Shown here one piece after another: positions 10,815-22,009 of a DNA stretch of 64,000 nucleotides (positions are counted from its first letter, which is position 1; every line of letters starts with the position of its first letter). Position numbers and translations under genes: made by a program. A model generated the notes under the pieces. The model worked only from the letters and a program-made list of their open reading frames with translations. It did not search any database and had not been told where the DNA came from. This DNA is from Limnephilus marmoratus (taxonomy: Eukaryota; Arthropoda; Insecta; Trichoptera; Limnephilidae), in contig OU862927.1 of NCBI GenBank assembly GCA_917880885.1, positions 35,925,571 to 35,989,570 of the forward strand, in the 5' to 3' direction.

Positions 10815-10822
10815 CCTGATCT

Positions 10823-11285
10823 TATGAACTCACTCACAACTCACGGACTCAAAAGTCATTAGGTGTAAAAGTCATTCCATTTTTTACTTGTATCTATTTA
10901 TACGAAAAAAACTGATTAGTGATATGTCTATTTATTATATCAAGTATATATAACTTTCAAAATATCTTCTTTAAACCCCGCGAAGTTTTCTGGATTATTA
11001 CAAACACATGAAATACATCTGAAAAGTTTTTTAATCATTACAAACATTCTTGCGAAACTGTCAAAATTTTGAGATGACGAAATTGTTAAATCAAAATTCA
11101 ATTTTCAAAACTCTTTAAATTATTGAAATACTTACATAATAATTTGAATCGAATCAAGAAATATACATATTTTAAAAACCAAATTTGATTGATCGTTCTA
11201 ATAATATTTTATTGTTCTTATAATATACAAAAATATAATATTTGTAGGATATGAAAAATGAAAACTTGAATTAAAAAAATTGTAA
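10823..11285. other. AT-rich, nothing recognised
   Basis: No gene, RNA or repeat boundary is supported. Confidence 0.5.
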
Positions 11286-11287
11286 TA

Positions 11288-11500
11288 CGTGGCACGCGAG
11301 CTGTTTGAAAACTGAAAGTACTGAGACTGAATATATGAAACGCGGGAGGGGGGTTGGAGGAACGAGGGAGCGGGAGAGGGGAGAAGAAAGGCGGGGAAGG
11401 TGGAAGGGGAACGCACGGGAAAGGACATGCAGGGAGAAACAGTTTATTTCTTTGAATACGGCATTGCAACGCACGCCAGGAACCAGCTACTACTAAATGA
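11288..11500 (-). repeat. repeat D fragment
   Basis: On the minus strand it is a pyrimidine-rich body ending in the family string near GGTTCCTGGCGTGCGTTGC. The purine-rich plus strand gives spurious Arg/Glu/Gly-rich frames (11,305-11,496). Related copies are at 13,930, 31,597 and 58,495. Confidence 0.6.
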
Positions 11501-11633
11501 AAAATGTGTTTAACACCTTTTTTTAAATTTTGACTATTAGGAATTATTACCCAATCTAAAAAAAAAGCCAAGTGTTCCGTTAAAACTTATGGGTTCGCAA
11601 AGTGTTCCATTACAGAAAAAGTTTGGGAAACCC

Positions 11634-12052
11634 TGAGATAGACTAATTAGTCTCCTCTTTGTGCGGCGCCTCGTAGCCTCCCCACTCTTGTCTATTTTAG
11701 TTTTCTGAAGCTTTCACTTCTACCGCGAGTGAACTGCACACATTTTTTTTTCTTAACTTTACTCATGACAATAAAATAGGGATGAGACAAAAGTGTTCAT
11801 TTTAGCGTGACTCCACTGCCAAAAAACTACAAGTGTGCAATTCACATGCGGTAGAAGCGAAAGCTTCAGAATACTAAGTAGACAAGAATGGGGAGGCTGC
11901 GAAGCAACGCGCAAAGAGGAGACCGATTGTTCTATCTCATTTTCTCGCAGGATAAATCTTAAAGATGTATGTGTTTGTCCTTTTTTAGTGTCTTTTTCGT
12001 TTCATCGAGTTTCAAATCACACAGTGCTAAAGAAGTTTTCACTTCAATAAAT
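11634..12052. repeat. palindromic repeat A copy
   Basis: The two halves are inverted copies. The left half has CCCCACTCTTGTCTATTTTAG and a GTGAACTGCACAC edge. The right half has the complementary GTAGACAAGAATGGGGAGG. The right end is GTTTTCACTTCAATAA. This full palindromic form suggests that half-copies elsewhere (29,046 and 40,356) are pieces of a foldback element. Confidence 0.7.
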
Positions 12053-12409
12053 TGATTTCACTGTTACTCGTGTGTTACGGGAAATCAATAAAAGTTGTCC
12101 CACTTTTGAAACGACACAATAACAAAAAACACGTCCGCGTTCAGATTTTCCTTATTTATTATTACGAACATTCATATTACTTATACAAATTTTAACATTT
12201 CAAAATTAGCAGGCATATCTAATTTCTGTCTGCCTACGCATTTTTGTACCAACTAAACCGGGTTAAGTGGAATTTTTATAATTAATCAAAAAATGTCTAC
12301 GGCGGGCTTATAACTTCTTTTCAATCATTAATCACTAAAACATCAGGAAATGACAAATGATACTTAATTTACTGGTCTTCCGTGGTACATGCTTACATTT
12401 GGTAATAAA

Positions 12410-13054
12410 AACCCGACCCGACAATGTTCTATTAATTTTATAAAATTCCCCACTGATTTATTTTTTCCATATGGGAACACTTTGATTTCAGGCGAATTTT
12501 TCAATTTGACATTTAACATTCACTAGATTTATTATTATTCTCTAAGAACTTATCATTTGGTTTGACGTTTTGACAGATGTTACGAAGAGAACACCGTACA
12601 TTTTATGCCTTCTGTACCTGTTTTAGAAGTGTAATGGTGCTGATTTTAACCAAAAAAAATTATAATATACTTATTATTATTATAATCTATAAGTACAAGT
12701 ATATTACATTGGATTTAGTCATACATAGACGTTGAACAGATTTATGATCAATAAGATGGATCAAGGAAAAAATATTTATGAGATGTAATATTTTTGGTGT
12801 GCCTCGTTATTCTCCTGTGCCATTCGTGTGGAAAACGTTCTTTTTTTAAATGTTTTTCGGCTATGTAATTATCGTTTTTACGCACCCATAAAATTATGTC
12901 CCGTCTTTCCGGTTTATAAAAAATGGTCTGATTTTTCGGAATGAAATTTTCAAAAAATTGCCAGGGTTTCAAAAATACGATAAAAAAAAAAAAAATACGG
13001 AATGTCTTGGAACATTTGCCTAGCCGGATTTTTTTTAATGTGATGCAAGTGGCC
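12410..13054. mobile_element. TA-flanked MITE-like repeat, second copy split at 42-47.6 kb
   Basis: It is homologous, in reverse orientation, to 42,098-42,500 plus 47,215-47,420. Shared landmarks include GGTGCTGATTTTAACCAAA and ATTCCCCACTGATTTATT. The right terminus reads CAAGTGGCC, matching GGCCACTTG at the other copy's end. The left terminus is not conserved here. An open frame at 12,748-12,972 (minus) lies within the repeat and has no known domain. Confidence 0.65.
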
Positions 13055-13925
13055 TGTTAAACACTATTTTTTTCCACAAATTGAAAGAAACAATATGGAT
13101 GGCGTTTTGGATGAATTAGGTCTTGCTTATGGCGTCTTGTTTTATTTTTTGACAACTAAATTCCTAATCTATTTATGAAAATTACGTTGTGGGCTCCTGC
13201 ATCCTGCATCTCCTTTTGGGCGGGGGCACGACTTCTGATCTAGCGTAGGTACCTAAGTGGGGCCAGCGTGTGGGTTCTTTGAGCAGTTTGCTTGAGCAGG
13301 TTCTTTGAACAGTTTGCCTTGAAAAGGGCGACGAGTGCGTCTGCGCAGAAGTCCATTAGGTATCCTCTGGCCGGCTGACAAGATGGCTGGGTCAATTTGT
13401 GTTCAAAACGCCAGACAAAAACGATTTCGGTGGCAAAAACACTTGTCACAGAAAACTCTCCTCTCTCTGATCTGATGATCCTCATTTTCGACTCAAATTA
13501 AAGTCACGAAATACCATTTGACACACCACGCTACTAATGATTGTTCCAATTTCCTGGCTGCCAAATTACTCGAAAGGCATGTTTTCGGAGCATTTGCATT
13601 TCGCACGGGTAATAAACCTCAGCGTTCACGTCCCCGGATTAACACCAATATTACACCCACAGCAATTGTATTATAGTAAACATGCACTGAAGAGATGAAC
13701 TGATAGAATTGTGCTGTAGGCGTGCCCGTGTGTTCGAAGTAAGCTCAAATTTTCCTTAGTTCTAGTGAAAATAATCAACATTCAAACATTTCCCTCGGAC
13801 CCAGACAAAATAATAATAGGCATGCCATCAAAAACACTCCAGCTTTAATTCACATATCCCAAAATGAAATATAGTTTTTGAAAGCAGATGGACGATTCTT
13901 TCAGATCTTATTTTACAAACGAACT
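13055..13925. other. no supported gene
   Basis: A minus-strand open frame at 13,240-13,485 has no domain match or splice context that I can support. No repeat boundaries are seen. Confidence 0.4.
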
Positions 13926-13929
13926 TATT

Positions 13930-14285
13930 ACACATCTAGCTGGTACCCGGCATGCGTTGCTATGCCATTCAAAGAAATAAATTGATTCTCCCTGCATGTC
14001 CTTTCCCGTGCATCCCCGTTCCCTTTCACCTTCCCCACCTTCCCCCTCCCTCGTGTCTTCCCTCTCCGCGAACCCCACTTTCCCCCTGTCTTTCCTCCCT
14101 GCCGCTAAAATATATGAAATACACACATTTTCATTTATACACATTTCATAACGCCAGAGCTTACCATTATATAAGCCTATGTTACTCGCTGATAATGTAG
14201 CTTTCTTATGGTGAAAGAATTTTTCAAATCGGTTCAGTAGTTTCGGAGCCTATTCAATGCAAACAAAAAAACAAATCTTTCCTCC
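13930..14285 (+). repeat. repeat D copy with 3' end
   Basis: It starts TACCCGGCATGCGTTGCTAT, has a pyrimidine-rich middle, and ends with AAATCGGTTCAGTAGTTTCG followed by an A/C-rich tail. That tail is typical of a widespread insect SINE/LINE-tail group. Open frames through the body are compositional. Confidence 0.7.
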
Positions 14286-14370
14286 TTATAGTATTGGAAA
14301 GATTAAAAACACTTAAGTTTTGAACGCAAGCACAGTTTTTTTACTGTATTTATTGTTATTTTATTTTTTT

Positions 14371-14640
14371 ACACGAATACCACACAAGAGTCCCAACTGC
14401 TCCCGTCTGAAGCCAGTGGGACTATGGCATCCCCAATTGGGGTATGTTGTGAGGCTGAAGGTAGTGGGGAGGGGAAGGAGATAGGGAAGAGGAAGGTGGG
14501 GAAGTACCTGGCTATTCAGATCTGGTCACCAAACACGGCTAAAGCCATTTCAAGCAATGTTTCAATTCTGAATGGTGGTCTTACACCAGGGCGATACTGA
14601 GAGTATCTTCCACTCTGGAACGTACCGAAAACATACAATA
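14371..14640 (-). repeat. SINE-B copy (truncated, minus)
   Basis: It reads ACTGCTCCCGTCTGAAGCCA at its 3' end and ends at the TTCCACTCTGGAACG landmark. It matches the near-complete copy at 59,787-60,202 in reverse, without the tRNA head. Confidence 0.8.
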
Positions 14641-14882
14641 TTTTTTGTAAGAAACTAAAAAGCAAGTTTAATTAAACGTATCATAAATGTGATTGTCACT
14701 CCATTTTGTTTTTCGAATATTAAAAAAATAATTATTTAAATAATTGGAAAACCTTTATCCGGTGAACTTTTTGGCGGTTTTCTGTTTTATAGTTTTTTTC
14801 AAGTAATGCGGGAGTTCTGTGTTTAACTGTTAAATGCAAAGAGAAAGCTTGGTGTGTCTCTTTCTAAATCCGTTTATATTTT

Positions 14883-14950
14883 ACTAGCAGACCCAGCCAT
14901 ACGTTGTTGTGGCTAACGAAACACAACGCCACGTTATTACTCAAACTTTA
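14883..14950 (+). repeat. repeat C, left part, interrupted by Tc1
   Basis: CTAGCAGACCCAGCCATACG starts a repeat C copy that resumes at 19,692 with AACGCCGTATGTTAAATC. The two parts are separated by the TA-flanked Tc1 element, so the repeat is older. Confidence 0.8.
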
Positions 14951-14984
14951 CACTAGTGGACTTAAGTATGGACACTTTTCATAA

Positions 14985-17900
14985 ACTTCTTATTTATTTA
15001 TTTATTTATTTATTATTTAAACGCCCGTACATAGGGCTATTACATACATAATACAGGTGTATTGAACATTTACAAACATTATACATATATATATAGAATA
15101 ACATACAGTACATACATACGATGCATATTAGTACAACAAATATTTATCATTTTACAAACATATCAGTTACATAAATAACTAGTTATTTTTGCTTTGATGC
15201 AAGACGGTGAGGTTTTGAAAATATCGAAAAGGTCTGTATACGTATTGGCAGTTCGGTGAAAACGCACTAGCGGTGAATGATAGGAATAGTTAGTGCTATG
15301 ATTGTCACTGTGGAAAAGGTGGTGGAGTCGAGTTGGTTTAACAGGGACACGAATATTTATAACACTTAACATTTGAGGGCAGTCTATGAGATTGTTCAGT
15401 AATTTAAAAAGTATAAGAATGTCATTAATAGTACGCCGGGTAGAAAGTAGTGGTAGGTTTAGATCAGACATTAATGCATTGTAGCGGATTTCAATTATAG
15501 GCTGTCTCAATTTGAATTGAACGTATCGAAGAAATTTTCTTTGAACTCTCTCCAAACGGTGTAAGTTATAGGTATAAATCGGAGACCATACAGGAGATGC
15601 ATAGTCCAGCTGCGATCTTACAAGAGAGCAGTAAAGTAGCTTAATTGACTCAATGTTTTGAAAAGTCCTTGTGTTACGTATTACAAAACCTAGAATTTGC
15701 ATGGCCTTATTGGAAATTGTTTCACAGTGACGATCAAATGCAAGTTTCCGGTCAAAGATAACACCAAGGTCTTTGATAAATGGTACTAATGCAATTTCAT
15801 TATTGTTAATTAAATACGATGTAGATATTGGAATCCGTGAACGGTAAAAACACATGTGGAAACATTTTTTTACGTTTAGGAATAATTTATTTATTTCACA
15901 CCAGCTAGCAAGTCTATCTAAATTTTGCTGAAGGATAAGTGCATCATTTAAACATTTTATAATCTTAAAAAGCTTTAGGTCATCTGCGAATAGAATGAAT
16001 TTGACATTATCGAAACATAAAGATAGATCATTTATAAATAAAATGAAGAGAAGTGGGCCCAGATGAGAGCCTTGAGGAACTCCCGAAGTTACTTTAAATT
16101 TATACGAAAATTTATTATTTAATTTTACCATGAGTTCACGGTTACAGAGGTAACTATTCAACCATTTTAGGAATGATCCATGTATACCGAGGGCTTGCAG
16201 TTTCGCGAGAAGGATATTAATATTTACTTTATCAAAGGCTTTTGAAAAGTCAGTATATATTGAATCTACTTGTGCATGAGACGTGAAAGCTTCACAGATA
16301 TAGTGTTCATATAATAGAAGATTGGTTGTGGTTGACCGTCCGGTAACAAAACCATGCTGTTCTGGAGTAATAATATGCCTAAACTTATCAGCAATCTTAT
16401 CTAAGACAATACTTTCAAACATTTTCGGGATGGTAGACAGTATGCAAATTGGTCTATAATTTAAAACACAATTTTTATCACCTGATTTAAATACAGGTGT
16501 CAAGTGATTAAGTTTCCAAGGACCAGGAAATATTCCAGTTCGGAGTGAGAGATTAAATATGTGTTGAAGAGGAGCTGCTATAAACTGAGCGCATTCCTTT
16601 ATGAATACCGGAGGAATTTTGTCAGAACCTGACCCCTTCTTACAATCTAGAGATCTGATCTTTTTATTAACATCATCCAGGGAAATGTGGCATGTTGATA
16701 TATCAGTGACATTGGTGTATTTAAATTCAGGTAAAGACACATTATCATTATTGTGTTCATAAACACTTGAGAAATAATCAGCAAAGAGATCAACTATTTC
16801 TTGATCATTGTCAGCATGTTTGCGCCCTGAATACATTGATCTAGGACAGCCGTTATTGTCTTTAAGAGACTTCACATAATTCCAAAAATGTTTTGGATTT
16901 GACTTGATAGTCTGCTCTACATCTGTAATATAATCTGAATAGCATTTTTTAGATAGACTTTTACATTTATTTCGTAAATCAGAAAAAATTTTATAGCAGT
17001 CAATAGAGTTATTGGATTTATAGTTAATGTGAGCAATTTTTTTACATTGAATGAGTTTTTTTAGTTCAGTACTAACCCATTTTGGGTAACAATCGTTTCG
17101 TTTTACAATAGATGTTGGTATGCAATTTTCAATGGTATTATAAAGGATTGAATTAAACACATTTGTTGCTTCTTCTACGTTTGTTGACATAAAAATGGGG
17201 GACCAATTGAGTGAAGACAGATATAATCGCACTTGTTTATAATCAGCTTTCTTGTAGTTTCGTGCGTGAATAGGAGATTGGGGGGTAAGTTCAATGGGGG
17301 CCAAATAAATGATCGCTTGTAATGGGGGATGATGAGAGTCAATGGATACTATTGATTCTTGCGATTCGCTGATATTACTATTATTAATGTTTGATATGAC
17401 AAGATCAAGAATTCTATCATTTATATTTTTAACATGATTTAATTGTTTAAGATTGATAAAGTTAATGGTATCAATGATTAATTGGGCTTTGGCAGAAATG
17501 GGATTTGAAGATTCAGTGGGTTGTGCCCAGTTTACATTTGGAAGATTAAAATCCCCAAAAATTATCAATTTTGCATCAGGATATTTCATTTTCAATGATT
17601 CAATTTCATCACAATGTTTACAATACACATCAACACTAGCTTGGGGGGGGATGTATGCACACACAATAATTATTTTTGTCGTTTTTAGTTTCGCTAATAT
17701 AGCTATTTGTTCAATGTTTTTATTTTTTAGTTTTAATAGTTTTGAATGAAACAACTTTCTGATCGATATTAAAACCCCTCCGCCAATAATATTTTCACGA
17801 TCCAGCCGGTAAATATCGTAGTTGGTGAAGCCTAATTCAGGGGAAGATATTTTTTCATGAAGCCAGGTTTCTGTTAGGCAGTACACATCGTTGTTTAACG

Positions 17901-18185
17901 TTGGAATATTACATCTTAGGGTGTTGAGCTTGGTGCGTAAACCTCTAACATTTTGGTAGTAGAGTGTTAGTTTTGTGGGGAGTTTTTTGAATGAGCCTTA
18001 ACGATTTTGGGTATACCATTAATATGTTTGATTAGTATATCTGTTTCTCCCTTTTTCTTATATTTGATGTTCATTCGCTCTTTTTTAAATCACGTTGGGG
18101 TTTAAGTATAATTTTGTTAGCTAATTGATTCAACAACGTATTATACTGTTATATTTTGAATAGATTTAAATGTTTTTTTTAGAAA
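14985..18185 (-). mobile_element. LINE inserted in the Tc1 element
   Basis: On the minus strand the element ends with a (AAAT)n tail at 14,990-15,020, preceded by the hairpin-like GCCCTATGTACGGGC. The upstream limit is near 18,185, where Tc1 sequence resumes. A short ORF1-like tail (NIKYKKKGETDILIKH) is readable at about 17,965-18,085, so the element is 5'-truncated within ORF1. No target duplication was identified. Confidence 0.8.
15163..17886 (-). CDS. LINE ORF2: APE-type endonuclease and reverse transcriptase, intact frame
   Basis: The frame of 907 codons from the first ATG is uninterrupted, and it stays open up to a TAA at 17,998-18,000. The extra upstream codons include YYQNVRGLRTKLN, the usual N-terminal motif of APE endonucleases, so the true protein starts upstream of the first ATG. 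Endonuclease motifs are LTETWLH, GGGVLISIRK, FGDFNLPNVNW, DLVISN and DSHHPP. RT motifs are NYRPICIL (about residue 475), HGFVTGRSTTTN, TDFSKAFDKVN, SGVPQGSHLGPLLFILFIND and the catalytic FADD (about 630), then LGVIFDRKLAF. Such proteins nick target DNA and prime reverse transcription there. The clade is jockey/CR1-like by motif. This is the only uninterrupted LINE polymerase frame in the window. Confidence 0.9.
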   Translation of the reverse strand: MYCLTETWLHEKISSPELGFTNYDIYRLDRENIIGGGVLISIRKLFHSKLLKLKNKNIEQIAILAKLKTTKIIIVCAYIPPQASVDVYCKHCDEIESLKMKYPDAKLIIFGDFNLPNVNWAQPTESSNPISAKAQLIIDTINFINLKQLNHVKNINDRILDLVISNINNSNISESQESIVSIDSHHPPLQAIIYLAPIELTPQSPIHARNYKKADYKQVRLYLSSLNWSPIFMSTNVEEATNVFNSILYNTIENCIPTSIVKRNDCYPKWVSTELKKLIQCKKIAHINYKSNNSIDCYKIFSDLRNKCKSLSKKCYSDYITDVEQTIKSNPKHFWNYVKSLKDNNGCPRSMYSGRKHADNDQEIVDLFADYFSSVYEHNNDNVSLPEFKYTNVTDISTCHISLDDVNKKIRSLDCKKGSGSDKIPPVFIKECAQFIAAPLQHIFNLSLRTGIFPGPWKLNHLTPVFKSGDKNCVLNYRPICILSTIPKMFESIVLDKIADKFRHIITPEQHGFVTGRSTTTNLLLYEHYICEAFTSHAQVDSIYTDFSKAFDKVNINILLAKLQALGIHGSFLKWLNSYLCNRELMVKLNNKFSYKFKVTSGVPQGSHLGPLLFILFINDLSLCFDNVKFILFADDLKLFKIIKCLNDALILQQNLDRLASWCEINKLFLNVKKCFHMCFYRSRIPISTSYLINNNEIALVPFIKDLGVIFDRKLAFDRHCETISNKAMQILGFVIRNTRTFQNIESIKLLYCSLVRSQLDYASPVWSPIYTYNLHRLERVQRKFLRYVQFKLRQPIIEIRYNALMSDLNLPLLSTRRTINDILILFKLLNNLIDCPQMLSVINIRVPVKPTRLHHLFHSDNHSTNYSYHSPLVRFHRTANTYTDLFDIFKTSPSCIKAKITSYLCN

Positions 18186-18329
18186 AATAACAAAAATGCT
18201 GAATAAAACAACGACATGGCAAAACACTAATTATTTATTATTTACGAAGATTTTGCATAATATTTCAAATTAGCATTTAACGTTAGTATTTCGTTGGTAA
18301 TTCTTTAAGTTTAATAACTTCCTAAAATC

Positions 18330-19270
18330 TTCTAGACATGGAGTCCACAAAACGTCACTAATTTTCCGGTTTGATGATATGGAACCATGTTTGAAAAAAT
18401 TATTTCTCTTTTTTTGCTGGATTTGCGATTTGAAACCAGTATTTTCATTCTAGACAAGAGATTTTTAATAGGATTCAAGTCCAGATGGTTCCCTGGCCAA
18501 GGTACAACAACAATATTGTGGTTCTGTAAGCATTTCATGCTCGTTTTGCTATATGGCATGGGGGTCTATGCTGCTGGAAATTGCATTTACGACGGTTCCC
18601 CTCGAACAAATCATTGTGCTGAGCAATAATTTTGGCTCCAGAATCACATTTTGATGACTTTTAGCCTTGATTGTGCCTTTTACCACTCCCAGACGTCCAA
18701 AACTATCTCTTATCATGCACGCCCACACCATTACACTCAGAGGAAGTTTCATTGTCGCAGTAGTGCATTCTGGTATCACATCTTCAACTCGATGGCAACG
18801 AAAAAATCTGATTCCATCACTCTCAACACCTTTGCCCAGTCTTCTGAGGTTCATTCCTTATGTGTTACAGCCCATTACAGCCGTTTATGCCTCTGTTTCA
18901 TGTTTTTGTTAGACTTTTATTATTCTTGCCTAATTTCTTCCTAAATGTCATATAAGTAATATCGAGTCCAGCAGCTTTAACGACCTTGTTAATATCTTTG
19001 GCTGTTTGACGATGGTTCTGCAGGGTAAGGTAACACATGCTCCTTTCATTTTGTGGCGTAACCTTTGGATTTTGGACGATTTTCGGACTGTTTTTTGTAG
19101 TTTTAGACTCCTTGCAGCGTTGGCAAACCTTTCTTACTCCAGACTTGGTAGCTCATCCACCAAATATTTTTATAATTTCTTCGTATGTATAGCCTTCTTC
19201 ACAAAGTGCAACAGCTCTGCTTCTCTTTGGGCGACCAATCAGCACGTTTTGGCACCTTAGGAGCCATTTT
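18330..19270 (-). pseudogene. Tc1-like transposase relic
   Basis: Fragments in shifting frames on the minus strand carry SVMVWACMIRDSFGRL (the block containing the second catalytic Asp region of Tc1 enzymes) and WPGNHLDLNPIKNLLSRMK. In the latter, the family motif WPG-SPDLNPIEN-W has lost its catalytic Glu (Lys instead). An N-terminal helix-turn-helix region near 18,950-19,260 is only faintly readable. Several stops and frameshifts rule out function. Confidence 0.8.
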
Positions 19271-19691
19271 AATAATACTTATTAAAAAAAAAACAATATC
19301 ACTTTTCTTTTGGATGATTGACTAACACGGGTGTAAAACTTAATCGTGTTGCATATTAAAGTGTCCTGATTGGAGCACAACGACGATCCTCTGCACTTTG
19401 TGGTTGGTTTAGACAGAAGACAAGACATTGTAGGGTTGCCAAAACTCAAAAACATTATTCTCATAAATTGGTTGTTTAAAAGGCGTTTGCTCCCATTTCT
19501 CAAAAAGAGTGATAAGAATTTTGAATCACCATATGGGATATCGTTTGGTACTTTTATTAATCAACTATAGCACAAGGAACACGACAAAAAAACTTAGAAG
19601 GGTTCCGTAACAAATAAGTTGTTTTTTTATAAGGCAAACGACAAGATACAAGAAATCTCGAAAAGTGTCCATACTTAAGTCCACTAGTGTA

Positions 19692-19893
19692 TAACCAACG
19701 CCGTATGTTAAATCAAATTCACCCGCTTTAATAATTTACACAAAACCTTGACAAATTATATACCTGAAAACCTTACCCATGAATCACTCTATCTAATGGT
19801 GAAAACCGCATGAAAATCCATTGCGTAATCACAGTTTAAAAGAACTAAGCGCACAGACAGCGGGAGCGACTTCATTTTATACTATGTAAAGAT
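19692..19893 (+). repeat. repeat C, right part
   Basis: This continues the repeat C copy begun at 14,883 and ends with GGGAGCGACTTCATTTTATA, the shared family end. Confidence 0.75.
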
Positions 19894-20149
19894 GTACATG
19901 ATCATAACAGGAAGGGAGATAGATTGAGTTTTGTGAAGGCGCACCATTTGGTGACAGATTTACTACCGTGCTAAGCGTCTTCCTTGAGAGTCTCAAGAAG
20001 AAAACTGTGTTTTTACTTACCACGGCAACATAGCACTACATACATGATCAAGTGGTTCAAAGATCGAAATTCGTTCAACTGATAATTCATTTGTCCGGGA
20101 TCTAGAAATCGAAATGTCGCATGTAATTCGGTAATCTTGAATTTGGGTC

Positions 20150-20450
20150 TGGGACTAGGTCTTGGCGGCGGATGGGTCTGCACACCTGCTGCATAGTGGG
20201 CCGGATCGAGGGAGAATGGTTGAGGGAGAACTTTTGATCTACGGCCGGACTCTACCGACCCACCGCCTTGTACCGCAGTTGGAGGGATGGATTCATGCGT
20301 CCATTACACTGACCCCCTGATTCTTACCCACCCCTCGTAACTTTTTCCTTCCCAGAACTTTCTCACCTTCCTTTCCTTAAAAAGACCCTACACGCGTCAT
20401 CCCATAGGTATAGGCCAAGAGGGGAAATGCCTCCCGTGTGAAACTAAAAC
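20150..20450 (+). repeat. repeat E copy
   Basis: It shares CTTACCCACCCCTCGTAAC, TTCCTTCCCAGAACTTTCTC and the TAGGCC...GAGG arm region with the copy at 25,535-25,862, and is followed by an A/C-rich tail (AAACTAAAACAAAAC). This suggests a SINE-like element on the plus strand. Confidence 0.6.
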
Positions 20451-20459
20451 AAAACAAAA

Positions 20460-22005
20460 CAAAAAATCACATCTATTTTCCCCGCAAAAATATTTTGTCT
20501 TTATTATTTATTATTTTTAACTGCGTTTATACATCATTATTGATATTACGGAAGTGCTGCCATCTATATTATTAACCCCTCCGAAAATCGCCATTTAAGC
20601 CCTTAAAATGTCTCGAACGAAATGATATTTTACGAAACCTTTTTGTTATTACCGCTTCACAATTAAAGCTCTATAAATGAAACATTTCTGAACGTAGCCG
20701 AATAGTAAAAACTGTTTTAGAAAGGTTATAAAATAAACTTTCGAATTATTGAATTACAAATAAATAATAACATTTGTAAATATTAACATTTGCAAACATT
20801 AAAAAATAGGTAAAAATGACTCACGTGATGTTTTTATGTGAAAAACAACAACAATACTTATTTTATTGTATAAATGTGTAATAAACACTTTTTTCCTCAC
20901 TTTTTTATCAATTCATATAAAAATATTTAATAAAAATTAACAATGTCGAGCACGGTCGAGCCGCCGGTAGTAAATTTGGGCGGGTAAATATTTGTGTCAA
21001 CTACGCGACTGACAGCATATTCTTGTTATGTATTTCTATGTACAACTTGATAGGGATGTACAGCTTGATCTACTATCGACCTTTTACTTTTTGTTTTAGG
21101 GATGTAACTAAAACAATAACAGAGTTAGAACGATTTCTATGGAGACACACGCGCTGACGTATAAACACGCTTATTGTACTTGACTGCTGTCGTATTTTTA
21201 ACGCATATATCTGCTTAAGTTGCGGAGGTTGAATTCGTCAAATTGAAAAGGAGTTTGTAATTCGGTTTCGAATTCAAGAATTCGTCAAAGGATGGCGCCA
21301 CTTACGTTAGCAGATCACATGACGACATGCCCTCTAGGTATAATTACTACGGATTTGTAGAATTTGAGTATCTCTCCGGATATGGAAAGATTGACGGTAA
21401 TACTTAGAGTTGTGAATAATAGTATCACGCGGCTATGTATTACACATGCCGTCACTGCCTGTCGCGGTTACTTTATCCCGGTTACTAGTTGTCACTGGAT
21501 CACAGTGAATCCGAGGAACCGGCTATTTTCGGAACCAGTTTCTATCGGATATATAAAATGTCGCCAACACTCGAACTGTTCAAACCGGAACCTAAAGCCG
21601 CCCGCAGGGCCTAGCATCCAAAACCTCTGGAGAGGATTTTTAACTGCTATTACATGATGATTATACAACATGGTATCATGACACTTTTGGCTTTCTTTAA
21701 AAATTGGTATTTTTCCCATTTCTACGTGTTCTCTGTTCAGTGTATCTTAACTTGCTACTACATATCAGTAGTTATTTTAATCTTATTTCCGTTTGGTTTT
21801 TATTACAGTCGTGAGAAATAATCAACAATGGAGATGAAACATACAGCAGTCCGTTAGTTTCATCGTTAAACTTTATACTACAACTTTTTTCATGTTTTAC
21901 ATTCCGTTGTTAAAAATAATTATGTGAGTAATGTTTTTCTTGGAATAAAATAACAAAGCTTCCGTCTCCGAGATGTCATTCATCGTAATTCGTTGCCTAA
22001 TTTTA
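20460..22005. other. unique-looking sequence, no gene supported
   Basis: Open frames at 21,364-21,657 (plus) and 21,492-21,719 (minus) overlap each other and lack domains. No splice-bounded exon could be argued from sequence alone. Confidence 0.4.
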
Positions 22006-22009
22006 TTAC

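Larger units (their letters stand above)
14951..19689 (-). mobile_element. Tc1-like transposon with a LINE nested in it
   Basis: The left end CACTAGTGGACTTAAGTATG and the right end CATACTTAAGTCCACTAGTG are perfect inverted repeats, extending over 30 bp through the GGACACTTTTC block. Both sides are flanked by TA (14949-14950 and 19690-19691), the Tc1/mariner signature. The transposase relic lies at 18,330-19,270 on the minus strand. A LINE occupies about 14,985-18,180. Confidence 0.92.

Noticed and set aside
18387..18944. Plus-strand frames across the Tc1 relic
   Set aside because: They are the antisense of the transposase relic.
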